Below are positions 8,163 to 16,945 of a DNA stretch of 64,000 nucleotides, in pieces. The DNA is from JAJCYL01 sp040222875 (lineage in GTDB: Bacteria > Bacteroidota > Bacteroidia > Cytophagales > Cyclobacteriaceae): contig JAVKCG010000009.1 of NCBI GenBank assembly GCA_040222875.1, positions 248,001 through 312,000 of the forward strand. The letters are read 5' to 3'. The number at the start of each line of letters is the position of its first letter. The first letter of the stretch is position 1. A program made the position numbers and the translations under genes. The notes under the pieces are model-generated. The model had not been told where the DNA came from. It ran no database searches and saw only the letters and a program-made list of their open reading frames with translations.

Positions 8163-9719
8163 CTATTGCGTAATGGCTCCCATGTCATAATCAAGGGGTG
8201 AACCAGGTCCTATTGGCATGCCTAATAAAATCCAGATGATCATCAATATGACCCAACCGATGTAGAATACGAAAGTGTAAGGGAGCATAGTCGAAATTAC
8301 AGTGCCAATACCGGCTTTCTTGTCATAACGTTGTATGAAGGCCACAATCAAAGCGAAATATGACATCATTGGTGAGATAATGTTAGTAACGCTATCGCCG
8401 ATTCGATAGGCCAACTGGGTGAATTCAGGAGAAAATCCCAATAGCATAAACATAGGAATGAATACGGGTGCCATGATGGCCCACTTTGCTGAAGCACTGC
8501 CCATAGATAGATTTATGATCGCGGAGATCGTTATCAGGGCAATCATCAGCGGGATTGGGCCTAAACCCGATGATTTTAAAAGATCCGCACCATTGATTGC
8601 AAGTATCAAACCGAGGTTTGTCCAATTAAAATATGCCACGAATTGTGCAGCAAAGAAAACCAGAACAATATAAGAGCCTAAAGTCTCCATTGATTTGGAC
8701 ATGCCGTTGACTACATCCTCATCATTTTTATAAGTCTTGGCGCCTATACCGAAAGCCACCCCAGCTACTCCTGCACCAAGGAAAATAAACGCCACGATAC
8801 TGCTCATAAATGGTGAGCGAAGCCAATCTCCCGTCTCCTGGTTTCTAAGGAAACCACCTGTTCCCCCAACTGTGCCTATCGGCAGAATAGACCAGACCAG
8901 GATCAATGTGAAGATTAATGCAGCTACAGTTGCATATACCAGCCCCTTCTTCTCATCCGAAGAAAGCGGTGTTAGCTCCTCTGGTTTTTCATCACCCGTG
9001 TACTCACCTAATCTTGGGATAACAACCTTCTCAGTCACCCAGGTTCCAAGGCCAGCAATAATGAAGGTTGAAGCGAACATGAAATAATAATTGGCCGCAG
9101 GGCTCACTTCATAATTTGGATCAATGATATGGGCCGCTTCTGTTGATAATCCGGCTAGCAATGGATCGACAGTACCTAAAAGCAGATTAGCACTGTATCC
9201 ACCTGATACGCCTGCAAATGCTGCTGCCAGACCAGCTAACGGATTCTTCCCTGCAGCTAAAAAGATGATTGCACCAAGTGGAACTAGTAAAACGTAACCA
9301 ACCTCGCTGGCAGTATTTGATAACACACCTGCAAAAACAATCACAAAAGTCAAGAGCTTATCAGGGGCTTTTAGCACAATTTGCTTCAACACCGTTCCTA
9401 TTAGCCCGGAACCTTCAGCAATGCCAATGCCTAATAAAGAAACCAACACAGTACCCAAGGGGGCGAAACCCGTGAAATTTGTTACCATCCCAGATAGTAT
9501 TCGATCAAGGCCATCAATGGAAATCAGATTGTAGGGGGATATTGTAGCACCGGTACCAGGATGGACTGCCTCAAGTGACATTAAGCTGAATACCCAGGAT
9601 AGAAATACTATAAGCAGGGCAAAGCCAGCAAATAAGGTAGCTGGGTGAGGCAGCATATTGCCGACCTTTTCTATGATCGCTAAGAAACGATAAACTGCAG
9701 ATTGTTTTTGTTGGGCCAT
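8163..9719 (-). CDS. AbgT family transporter (p-aminobenzoyl-glutamate transporter family)
   Basis: 518 residues with about 12 hydrophobic segments. Family features are the opening FLAIIEKVGNMLPHPATLFAGFA, the helical hairpin SNTASEVGYVLLVPLGA with FAGVSGGYSANL, and NLSMGSASAKWAIMAPVFIPM with RIGDSVTNIISPMMSYF near the C-terminus, the repeated half-structures that build the substrate site. Characterised members import p-aminobenzoyl-glutamate or export sulfonamide-like antimetabolites, driven by the ion gradient; which applies here is open. It is transcribed away from the respiratory cluster; the 315-bp gap before actA holds promoters for both directions. Confidence 0.92.
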   Translation of the reverse strand: MAQQKQSAVYRFLAIIEKVGNMLPHPATLFAGFALLIVFLSWVFSLMSLEAVHPGTGATISPYNLISIDGLDRILSGMVTNFTGFAPLGTVLVSLLGIGIAEGSGLIGTVLKQIVLKAPDKLLTFVIVFAGVLSNTASEVGYVLLVPLGAIIFLAAGKNPLAGLAAAFAGVSGGYSANLLLGTVDPLLAGLSTEAAHIIDPNYEVSPAANYYFMFASTFIIAGLGTWVTEKVVIPRLGEYTGDEKPEELTPLSSDEKKGLVYATVAALIFTLILVWSILPIGTVGGTGGFLRNQETGDWLRSPFMSSIVAFIFLGAGVAGVAFGIGAKTYKNDEDVVNGMSKSMETLGSYIVLVFFAAQFVAYFNWTNLGLILAINGADLLKSSGLGPIPLMIALITISAIINLSMGSASAKWAIMAPVFIPMFMLLGFSPEFTQLAYRIGDSVTNIISPMMSYFALIVAFIQRYDKKAGIGTVISTMLPYTFVFYIGWVILMIIWILLGMPIGPGSPLDYDMGAITQ

Positions 9720-9841
9720 GTTTGTGAAAAATTAAAGGCCGCAAAATAATGATTGTTTCGCTAATGATTTCCGGAGAGGAAATAAGGTCTTTATAATGCG
9801 CTGTTTTGTTGAACCGGAAAGTTCATAATCAAAAACAAAAT

Positions 9842-9860
9842 TATTTAGAATCATTCTAAA
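9842..9860. promoter_or_regulatory. Palindrome in the abgT-actA intergenic region
   Basis: ATTTAGAATCATTCTAAAT is a perfect 9-bp inverted repeat around one central base (ATTTAGAAT-C-ATTCTAAAT). It lies 111 bp before the -33 element of the act promoter and 123 bp upstream of the abgT-family start, in the shared divergent region. Its size and symmetry are those of a dimeric regulator site, for example of Fur or Crp/Fnr type, but no regulator can be named from the sequence. Confidence 0.45.
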
Positions 9861-9970
9861 TAAAGTCATTTTCGAACACCTCAATTGACTTTACCATCTT
9901 GATTTTCAAACATTTACTCAAAGTGTTTTGATTGGTGGTGATTTTAACGGTTTGGGGGGTTGAAGTTCAC

Positions 9971-10001
9971 TTGTCTATGACTATACCCCTAACTATTTTT
10001 G
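9971..10001 (+). promoter_or_regulatory. Bacteroidota-type promoter of the act/cox operon (TTG-N20-TAnnTTTG)
   Basis: TTG at 9971-9973, a 20-bp spacer and TATTTTTG at 9994-10001 match the Bacteroidota housekeeping consensus TTG-(17-23)-TAnnTTTG exactly. Transcription should begin a few bases after 10001, which places the TTG codon at 9999 inside the promoter and makes the ATG at 10035 the real start of actA. The rest of the 9720-10034 gap shows a near-palindromic AT-rich stretch (ATTTAGAATCATTCTAAAT at 9842-9860) but no other gene. Confidence 0.65.
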
Positions 10002-10034
10002 CCTCACTTGAAACTGGACGAGAACCTAACCGAA

Positions 10035-11279
10035 ATGCAGATAACCAATAGTCAGGGTAATAGCTCTATTGCGAGTTTTTTAGCATTCCTTTTCCTCACT
10101 ATAGCCCTTGGCGTTTCTTCATCAATTCAGGCACAGGAACTTTCTGATGACCCGGCTGTAATTGCGGCTGGCGAAGAGCTTTTTAACGGGAACTGTACGG
10201 CATGCCATAGAATAAACGAAAGATTAGTTGGCCCTGCTCTTCGGGATGTTCACATAAGAAGAGACCTGGACTGGATTCTTCCTTATGTAAAAAACCCTCA
10301 GAAGATGATCAATGCTGGCGATCCCATTGCCACTGAGCTTTTCGAGGAGTATCAGGTAGTAATGACCGCCTTTCCATTTAATGATGATCAGATACTTTCA
10401 ATCATCTCGTATATAAAGGCTGAATCTGAGAAACCAATTGAGGAAGGACCACCTCCGGGTGATGATGACGATGACGATGATAGGGATGATACAGCTGGAA
10501 TTTCTCAAGCGTACTTTAACGCTATCATTATTGGCTTTATCGCCATTCTAGTAATACTATTAGTAGTCCTATTCTTAATAATTAATGTTCTCACCAGATT
10601 CCTTAAAGAAAAGGAACTTGATGAAACTGATAAGGAGGTTGTTGATCAGAGAATGGATATTCAGGCCATGGTCAAGAGCAATGCCTTTTTAGGTTTTGCC
10701 GCTTTCTTCTTTACAGCGATAGTTTTAAAATCGGCCATAGATGGCTTGTTCACTGTTGGTGTTCAGCAAGGTTATGCCCCAACCCAACCCATTGCATTCT
10801 CTCACGAGATTCATGCAGGCCAATATGAGATTGATTGTAACTATTGCCACACAGGTGTTAGAAAGAGTAAGAACGCAAATATTCCTTCAACAAATATTTG
10901 TATGAACTGCCACAGCATGGTACAGAAAGAATCTCCTGAGATTCAAAAACTATATGCCGCAGTTGAGAATAATACCCCGATTGAATGGGTAAGGGTTCAC
11001 AATCTTCCTGACTTGGCCTATTTCAATCATGCGCAACATGTTGAGGTTGGAGGAATTGAGTGCGAAACATGCCATGGGCCAATTGAAGAGATGGAGGTTG
11101 TTCGCCAACATTCTGAATTGACCATGGGCTGGTGTATCAATTGCCACCGTGAAACAAATCTGAATACAAAAGGCAATGCCTATTACGATAAATTAGTTGA
11201 ACTGCATTCTGAAGTGAGTAAAGAACCGATGAAAGTGGAGGACAATGGCGGTTTGGAATGTGCAAGGTGCCATTACTAA
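10035..11279 (+). CDS. actA: Alternative complex III subunit ActA, multihaem cytochrome c with an extra N-terminal monohaem domain
   Basis: ActA is the periplasmic multihaem subunit that takes electrons from the Fe-S subunit ActB in quinol oxidation. From ATG 10035 it has 414 residues: a signal/anchor (12-34), a class I cytochrome c domain with C54-TACH, an acidic linker of about ten Asp/Arg residues near 143-152, two hydrophobic helices (about 160-185 and 215-240), then five CxxCH sites (CNYCH, CMNCH, CETCH, CINCH, CARCH). That makes six haem sites, against five in the well-known pentahaem ActA. The fused monohaem domain could act as a tethered carrier to the oxidase. The longer TTG start at 9999 is rejected because it lies in the promoter. 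Confidence 0.9.
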   Translation: MQITNSQGNSSIASFLAFLFLTIALGVSSSIQAQELSDDPAVIAAGEELFNGNCTACHRINERLVGPALRDVHIRRDLDWILPYVKNPQKMINAGDPIATELFEEYQVVMTAFPFNDDQILSIISYIKAESEKPIEEGPPPGDDDDDDDRDDTAGISQAYFNAIIIGFIAILVILLVVLFLIINVLTRFLKEKELDETDKEVVDQRMDIQAMVKSNAFLGFAAFFFTAIVLKSAIDGLFTVGVQQGYAPTQPIAFSHEIHAGQYEIDCNYCHTGVRKSKNANIPSTNICMNCHSMVQKESPEIQKLYAAVENNTPIEWVRVHNLPDLAYFNHAQHVEVGGIECETCHGPIEEMEVVRQHSELTMGWCINCHRETNLNTKGNAYYDKLVELHSEVSKEPMKVEDNGGLECARCHY

Positions 11280-11308
11280 TCTAACTTTTTGACGAGGCTC
11301 ATGTAAAT

Positions 11309-14300
11309 ATGGAAAAAGCGAAAAAAACATACTGGAAAGGCCTGGAGCAACTAACCAATGACCCAGCTTTTGTTGAAAAGGAGATGAATGAGTTTCCTCA
11401 GAAACTTCCTATGAAGGATGAGGAGTTTGGTGCTTCCAGAAGGGATTTCTTGAAAATGATGGGTTTTAGTGTGGCTGCTGCATCATTAGCTGCATGTGAA
11501 GCTCCGGTTAGGAAAGCAATTCCATACCTGAACAAACCAGTTGAAGTTGATCCTGGTGTTCCTCTATATTATGCTTCCTCCTACATGAATGGCAGTGATT
11601 TCTGCAGCATAGTTGTAAAAACAAGGGAAGGCCGACCTATAAAAATTGAGGGCAATAAGCTTTCAGCAGTTTCAGGAGGCGGTACTTCAGCTCAGGTTGA
11701 AGCCTCCGTTTTATCACTTTACGATAAGCAAAGAATTCAGAACCCAACTAAGGGCGGGAGTCCCTTAACCTGGGATGAGTTAGATAAGGAAGTTACTGAG
11801 CAGCTAAATTCAATTAGTACTCAAGGTGGTCAAATAAGAATAGTATCTAATTCAATCTATAGCCCATCCACTCTAGCTGCCCTTGAAGAATTTAAAGCTA
11901 AGTATCCTGGCACCGAAGTAGTTACTTACGATCCAAGATCGAATTACGGTATCTCTAAAGCGCATGAGACAACTCATGGTGGTGCCATGGTTCCGGCCTA
12001 TGATTTCAGCAAAGCTAAAACTGTTGTAAGTTTTGATGCTGATTTCCTTGGGACCTGGGTTAACCCAACATTGTTTAGCAGGCAGTTTGCTAAAACCAGG
12101 AAGCTTAACAGCAAGAAAAAAGACATGTCAAGACTCTACTCTTTTGAGTCGAACATGTCGTTAACAGGTGCAAACGCTGATTATAGAATGGCAATCAAGC
12201 CGTCTCAGCAAGGTTTATACGTGGCTTCACTTTACAATATGATCGCTCCAGCAGCGGGTGGCGCAGCTATTAGTGCGGGTGGAGTAGAGGACGAGAACCT
12301 GAAGAAAATTGCAAATGAGTTGTTGAGTGCAAGAGGTACTTCGCTTGTCGTTAGCGGGTCAAATGACCCCAATATCCAGACGGTAATCAATGTCATCAAT
12401 AGCTTACTTGGGAACTATGGAGCAACAATTGACGCAAGTAAATCCATTAATTTCAGAAGTGGGAATGATGAGGCAATGGAGAAATTCGTTGCAGATTTAT
12501 CCGCGGGTGCTATTGGAGGGGTAATTTTCTACAACTGTAATCCAGTTTACGATTATCCTAAAGGTGCTGCAATAGCCTCAAACCTTAACAAAGCTGAAAT
12601 TTCGATCTCTACTTCAGATAGACTTGAAGAAACTTCTTCAGCAACAACACACCAGGCTCCGGATAATCACTTCCTTGAGTCTTGGAATGATGCTGAAGCG
12701 ATGACAGGGCACTACAGCCTATCTCAACCAACAATATCTAAACTGTTTAATACCCGTCAGGCTCAGGAGTCATTCCTGAAGTGGTCAGGTAACCAAACAA
12801 CATACTACGATTACATTAAAGCGAATTGGCAAGCCAATCAATTTGCGGCTCAATCTGAGGAATCAGATTTTGATAAATATTTTGATAAGATGCTCCACGA
12901 TGGAGTTGCAATGTCTGGAACAATCGAGGAAGCAGCAGCAACAGAAGCAGCGCCAATCGATGTTAGTGCCGCTGGCCAAGCGATTTCCAGTGCTTATTCT
13001 GCTTCGAATTCAGCATTAGAATTGGCTATCTATGAAACAGTTGCCATCGGAACTGGTAATCAGGCCAATAATCCATGGTTACAAGAAATGCCTGATCCCG
13101 TAACTAAAGCTTGTTGGGAGAATTATGTAACAGTCTCTCAAAAACATGCTGAAGAGTTGGGGATCAGAATGTCAGAAGGGTTGACCCAAAAAGTAGATTT
13201 GACGGTAGGTGGAGTAACAGTAAGTGTTCCTGTAGTTGTACAACCGGGTCAGGCTCAAGGTACAGTTGGTCTAGCTCTTGGTTATGGCCGCAAAGTATCT
13301 GGGCCAGTTGCGAATGAAATCGGAATTGACGCTAACCCACTGGTTCAAATAGTAAATGGCGTTAGAAATTATAATATCAGTAGCGGAGTATCAATCACAG
13401 CAACTGGTGAGTCATATAAAGTAGCACATACGCAAACGCATTCCACTCACATGGATCGCCATTTTGTGGTTCAGGAGTCAGTGCTCTCCAAGTATCAGGA
13501 AGATGAAGCTGCTGGTCGTCACAATGTCGTGATCAGCACTTATAAAGGCAAGAAGCCAGCTTACGAGGTTTCACTTTGGGAAGGCCATAACTATACCAAT
13601 CATCATTGGGGCATGGTCATAGACATGAACTCTTGCACTGGGTGCGGATCTTGTACAATTGCATGCCAGGCGGAGAACAATGTGCCAGTTGTGGGTAAGG
13701 AAGAAGTATTGAACAGGAGGGAGATGACCTGGCTGAGAATTGATCGATATTATTCTTCAGATGCTGAACATGGCGATTTAAAGGGCTTAGAAAAAGCTGC
13801 TGAGAACCCGGAGGTAACCTTCCAACCAATGATGTGCCAGCACTGTAATAACGCTCCTTGTGAGACTGTTTGTCCGGTAGCTGCCACAAACCACAGCACT
13901 GAAGGCCTGAATCAAATGGCCTATAACAGGTGTATCGGAACAAGATATTGCGCTAATAACTGCCCATATAAGGTTAGAAGATTTAACTGGTTCAAATACC
14001 ATGACAACAGTCAGTTTATGGATAATCTTTCTATGAACAATGACCTTGGAAAGATGGTATTGAACCCAGATGTAACTGTAAGGGCAAGGGGTGTAATGGA
14101 GAAATGTACATTATGTGTACAACGCATTCAATACGGTAAGCTTGAAGCGAAAAAAGAGAAGCGAAGGGTGACAGATGCTGATGTGAACACCGCCTGTGCA
14201 AAAGCATGCCCAAGTGAAGCAATCACTTTTGGGGATTTGTTAAACCCTGAAAGCCAGGTGTCAAAAACACTTAAACTTGAAAAGAAGGATGGTAAGCTAA

Positions 14301-14401
14301 CTGTCAATGAACCAAGGGCTTATCATGTGTTGGAAGAATTAGCGGTTAAGCCAAATGTTTGGTACTTAACCAAGATTAGAAATAAAGAACAAGAAGCTTA
14401 A
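11309..14401 (+). CDS. actB: Alternative complex III subunit ActB, TAT-exported Fe-S protein of the molybdopterin oxidoreductase superfamily
   Basis: 1030 residues. A twin-arginine motif (SRRDFLK, 43-49) and a lipobox ending in C63 (SLAAC) mark it as a TAT-exported lipoprotein on the periplasmic side. The N-terminal two thirds resemble a molybdopterin oxidoreductase domain (in this family without cofactor); the ferredoxin-like domain begins near residue 770 with CTGCGSCTIAC, then CQHCNNAPCETVCP, CIGTRYCANNCP, CTLC and CAKACP. These are 15 cysteines, fitting three [4Fe-4S] and one [3Fe-4S] cluster, the third motif having lost its middle Cys. It forms the electron wire from quinol to ActA. It follows actA by 29 bp and actC by 9 bp. 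Confidence 0.95.
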   Translation: MEKAKKTYWKGLEQLTNDPAFVEKEMNEFPQKLPMKDEEFGASRRDFLKMMGFSVAAASLAACEAPVRKAIPYLNKPVEVDPGVPLYYASSYMNGSDFCSIVVKTREGRPIKIEGNKLSAVSGGGTSAQVEASVLSLYDKQRIQNPTKGGSPLTWDELDKEVTEQLNSISTQGGQIRIVSNSIYSPSTLAALEEFKAKYPGTEVVTYDPRSNYGISKAHETTHGGAMVPAYDFSKAKTVVSFDADFLGTWVNPTLFSRQFAKTRKLNSKKKDMSRLYSFESNMSLTGANADYRMAIKPSQQGLYVASLYNMIAPAAGGAAISAGGVEDENLKKIANELLSARGTSLVVSGSNDPNIQTVINVINSLLGNYGATIDASKSINFRSGNDEAMEKFVADLSAGAIGGVIFYNCNPVYDYPKGAAIASNLNKAEISISTSDRLEETSSATTHQAPDNHFLESWNDAEAMTGHYSLSQPTISKLFNTRQAQESFLKWSGNQTTYYDYIKANWQANQFAAQSEESDFDKYFDKMLHDGVAMSGTIEEAAATEAAPIDVSAAGQAISSAYSASNSALELAIYETVAIGTGNQANNPWLQEMPDPVTKACWENYVTVSQKHAEELGIRMSEGLTQKVDLTVGGVTVSVPVVVQPGQAQGTVGLALGYGRKVSGPVANEIGIDANPLVQIVNGVRNYNISSGVSITATGESYKVAHTQTHSTHMDRHFVVQESVLSKYQEDEAAGRHNVVISTYKGKKPAYEVSLWEGHNYTNHHWGMVIDMNSCTGCGSCTIACQAENNVPVVGKEEVLNRREMTWLRIDRYYSSDAEHGDLKGLEKAAENPEVTFQPMMCQHCNNAPCETVCPVAATNHSTEGLNQMAYNRCIGTRYCANNCPYKVRRFNWFKYHDNSQFMDNLSMNNDLGKMVLNPDVTVRARGVMEKCTLCVQRIQYGKLEAKKEKRRVTDADVNTACAKACPSEAITFGDLLNPESQVSKTLKLEKKDGKLTVNEPRAYHVLEELAVKPNVWYLTKIRNKEQEA

Positions 14402-14410
14402 TCAGAACTT

Positions 14411-15772
14411 ATGCAAGTAACTGCACCTGTACGGGAAGCTTTAATAACCAATGGCAAAACTGTTCATGACGTAACTCAGGACATTTGTAGCAGGGTAGAG
14501 GAGAAGCCAACGAAATCATGGTTGATGGGCATGGCAATTTCATCTGGTCTCCTTGCTATTGGTGCCTATGCCATTTACATGCTGTTGTGGCATGGCATCG
14601 GCATGTGGGGACTTAATAAAACAGTCGGTTGGGCCTGGGACATCACAAACTTCGTGTGGTGGGTTGGTATTGGCCACGCTGGTACACTGATTTCAGCCAT
14701 TTTGTTATTGTTTAGGCAGAAGTGGAGAATGTCCATTAACAGAGCTGCGGAAGCGATGACCATCTTTGCGGTAATCTGTGCTGCTATGTTTCCTATTTTC
14801 CACATGGGCAGGCCATGGTTAGGCGCATTCTGGGCGCTACCACTTCCAAATACTTATGGTTCTTTATGGGTGAACTTTAATTCGCCGCTACTTTGGGACG
14901 TTTTTGCAATCTCAACATACTTCTCGGTTTCTCTTGTTTTCTGGTATATAGGTTTGATTCCAGACTTTGCAACAATCAGGGACAGGGCCACTAATAAGGT
15001 ATCGAAGGCAGTTTATGGAGCCTTGAGCTTTGGATGGGACGGAGCGGCTAAAACCTGGTCACGCTACGAATCAGTCGCATTGATTCTCGCCGGACTTGCA
15101 ACACCGCTGGTACTTTCAGTTCACACCATTGTATCGTTTGACTTTGCTACCTCGGTTATACCCGGATGGCACACGACTATTTTCCCACCATATTTCGTTG
15201 CTGGGGCGATATTCTCTGGATTTGCAATGGTATTGACCCTGCTTTTGGTAACAAGGAAGGTTTACAAACTTGAAGACTATATCACCATCAACCATATTGA
15301 GTTGATGAATATCATTATCATCATTACCGGTTCGATTGTAGGCATTGCTTATATCACAGAATTCTTTATCGCTTGGTATTCTGGTGTAGAGGCAGAACAG
15401 TACGCATTTATTAATAGGGCTACAGGACCATATTGGTGGGCATATGCCTCAATGATGACTTGTAATGTGATATCTCCACAGTTGTTTTGGTTTAAAAAGA
15501 TCCGGACTAATCTGGCGGCCACATTCATTCTGTCCATTGTAGTGAATATCGGTATGTGGTTTGAACGATTCGTTATTATTGTGACCTCCTTACATAGGGA
15601 TTTTCTCCCTTCAAGTTGGGCCATGTTTACTCCAACGTTCTATGACATTGGTTTATATCTATTCACATTTGGGTTCTTCTTCTTTGCTTTCTTATTGTTT
15701 GCGAAGTTCTTCCCAGTGATAAACATGGCAGAGGTAAAGAGTATTGTTAAATCATCTTCTGAAAAAGCTTAA
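14411..15772 (+). CDS. actC: Alternative complex III subunit ActC, NrfD/PsrC-like quinol-binding membrane protein
   Basis: 453 residues with about ten transmembrane helices. It opens with a soluble N-terminal stretch (to about residue 45) and the helix MGMAISSGLLAIGAYAIYMLLW; FVWWVGIGHAGTLISAILLL and MGRPWLGAFWALPLPN are typical of the ActC/NrfD family, which houses the quinol site and a proposed proton path. It pairs with ActB on its periplasmic face. It starts 9 bp after actB and ends 2 bp before actD, which implies tight translational linkage. Confidence 0.93.
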   Translation: MQVTAPVREALITNGKTVHDVTQDICSRVEEKPTKSWLMGMAISSGLLAIGAYAIYMLLWHGIGMWGLNKTVGWAWDITNFVWWVGIGHAGTLISAILLLFRQKWRMSINRAAEAMTIFAVICAAMFPIFHMGRPWLGAFWALPLPNTYGSLWVNFNSPLLWDVFAISTYFSVSLVFWYIGLIPDFATIRDRATNKVSKAVYGALSFGWDGAAKTWSRYESVALILAGLATPLVLSVHTIVSFDFATSVIPGWHTTIFPPYFVAGAIFSGFAMVLTLLLVTRKVYKLEDYITINHIELMNIIIIITGSIVGIAYITEFFIAWYSGVEAEQYAFINRATGPYWWAYASMMTCNVISPQLFWFKKIRTNLAATFILSIVVNIGMWFERFVIIVTSLHRDFLPSSWAMFTPTFYDIGLYLFTFGFFFFAFLLFAKFFPVINMAEVKSIVKSSSEKA

Positions 15773-15774
15773 TT

Positions 15775-16302
15775 ATGGCAGGCGGAAAGAATTTTGTACT
15801 TGGAATTTATGATGATGAGGATGTGCTCCTTGGAGCAATAACCAAAATCCGAGAGGCAGGAATCAAAATCCAGGAAGTCTATAGCCCTTTTCCAGTTCAT
15901 GGTATTGATGATGTACTAGGATATAAAAGATCAAGGCTCCCGATAGCTGCTTTCCTTTTTGGATTAACCGGAACAACGTTAGCCTTAACAATGCAAATAG
16001 GAATGATGACAGTTGACTGGCCGATGATCGTTGGTGGTAAGGATTTTCTTCCACTTCCATCGTTCATTCCTGTAACTTTTGAGTTGACAGTGTTGCTTTC
16101 AGCATTTGGGATGGTGGGCACTTTTTTCGTCGCCAGCAATCTGAAGCCATGGGGCAAAGCGAATTTATTAGATATCAGGAGTACGGATGACAAACATGTT
16201 GTAGCCGTGGATTTGGATACGAACAAGGTTGCCGAAGCCGAGATAAAAAGGGTGATGCAGGAATCTGGGGCATCAGAAGTGAACAATAAGAGCCGTGATT
16301 AA
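15775..16302 (+). CDS. actD: Alternative complex III subunit ActD (DUF3341)
   Basis: 175 residues. A cytoplasmic N-terminal part (FVLGIYDDEDVLLGAITKIREAGI with the VYSPFPVHGID element characteristic of DUF3341) precedes two transmembrane helices (about 60-80 and 96-120). In the solved complexes ActD is a small structural subunit next to ActC and ActF. Two bp separate it from actC, and its stop lies 10 bp before the ATG I prefer for actE. Confidence 0.92.
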   Translation: MAGGKNFVLGIYDDEDVLLGAITKIREAGIKIQEVYSPFPVHGIDDVLGYKRSRLPIAAFLFGLTGTTLALTMQIGMMTVDWPMIVGGKDFLPLPSFIPVTFELTVLLSAFGMVGTFFVASNLKPWGKANLLDIRSTDDKHVVAVDLDTNKVAEAEIKRVMQESGASEVNNKSRD

Positions 16303-16312
16303 TTTGAGCGCA

Positions 16313-16933
16313 ATGACATTGAAGACGATAACAAATCTTGCCTTATTCGGAGTGCTTGTTTATGCACTTTCATCATGTGCTGCCAAGGGAGACTATCCCG
16401 GAGTAGAGTATGCACCTCAGATGTATCACTCTGTGCCTTATGAGGGACTGGCTCAGGTTAAGGATAAAGATGCCGGTAACATGATAACTTCAATTGATGG
16501 CCCCGGCGAATTTTACACTAGTAACCCCAACAATCCCAATGAAATGAACATGAGGGAACCGGTTGCTAATACCGTCCCTCGAAATAAAAAAGGATATTTA
16601 CCATATAAGGTTGAAAAAGATAGTTTAACAATAGCCGCAGCAATACCTAGTCCATTGGATTCTGCTGATACAGAAGTTTTGAAGCATGGGAAGGTATTGT
16701 ATGAAAGGTTCTGTCAGCATTGCCATGGTGCTCAAGGTAAGGCTGATGGCAAAGTAGCTGAGAAATTTTTAGGTGTAGCCAACCTAACCGGATTGGCATA
16801 TCAAAACATTACTGAAGGTCATATTTTTCATGTTATCACTCATGGCAAAGGCTTAATGGGCGCTCATGGATCTCAAATTAGTCCTGAGGAAAGATGGAAA
16901 ATCGCCAGGTATGTTAAAAAACTTCAACAGTAA
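16313..16933 (+). CDS. actE: Alternative complex III subunit ActE, monohaem cytochrome c lipoprotein
   Basis: 206 residues from the ATG at 16313. The signal MTLKTITNLALFGVLVYALSSC has a good lipobox (LSSC), so the protein is a lipid-anchored periplasmic subunit. One CxxCH site (CQHCHGAQGKADG) lies in the C-terminal half, with a probable methionine ligand in GLMGAHG. A GTG at 16295 would extend the frame by six residues and overlap actD by 8 bp, but it would spoil the signal peptide, so I prefer the ATG. ActE is the second haem-c subunit of the complex. Confidence 0.9.
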   Translation: MTLKTITNLALFGVLVYALSSCAAKGDYPGVEYAPQMYHSVPYEGLAQVKDKDAGNMITSIDGPGEFYTSNPNNPNEMNMREPVANTVPRNKKGYLPYKVEKDSLTIAAAIPSPLDSADTEVLKHGKVLYERFCQHCHGAQGKADGKVAEKFLGVANLTGLAYQNITEGHIFHVITHGKGLMGAHGSQISPEERWKIARYVKKLQQ

Positions 16934-16945
16934 TTAGAAAGAGGC

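Noticed and set aside
9999..10034. TTG start giving a longer actA
   Set aside because: The TTG lies within the -7 promoter element, so it cannot be in the transcript.
13617..13943. Minus-strand frame inside actB
   Set aside because: Antisense shadow of the Fe-S cluster region; rich in Cys, Pro and Ser because it complements the coding strand.
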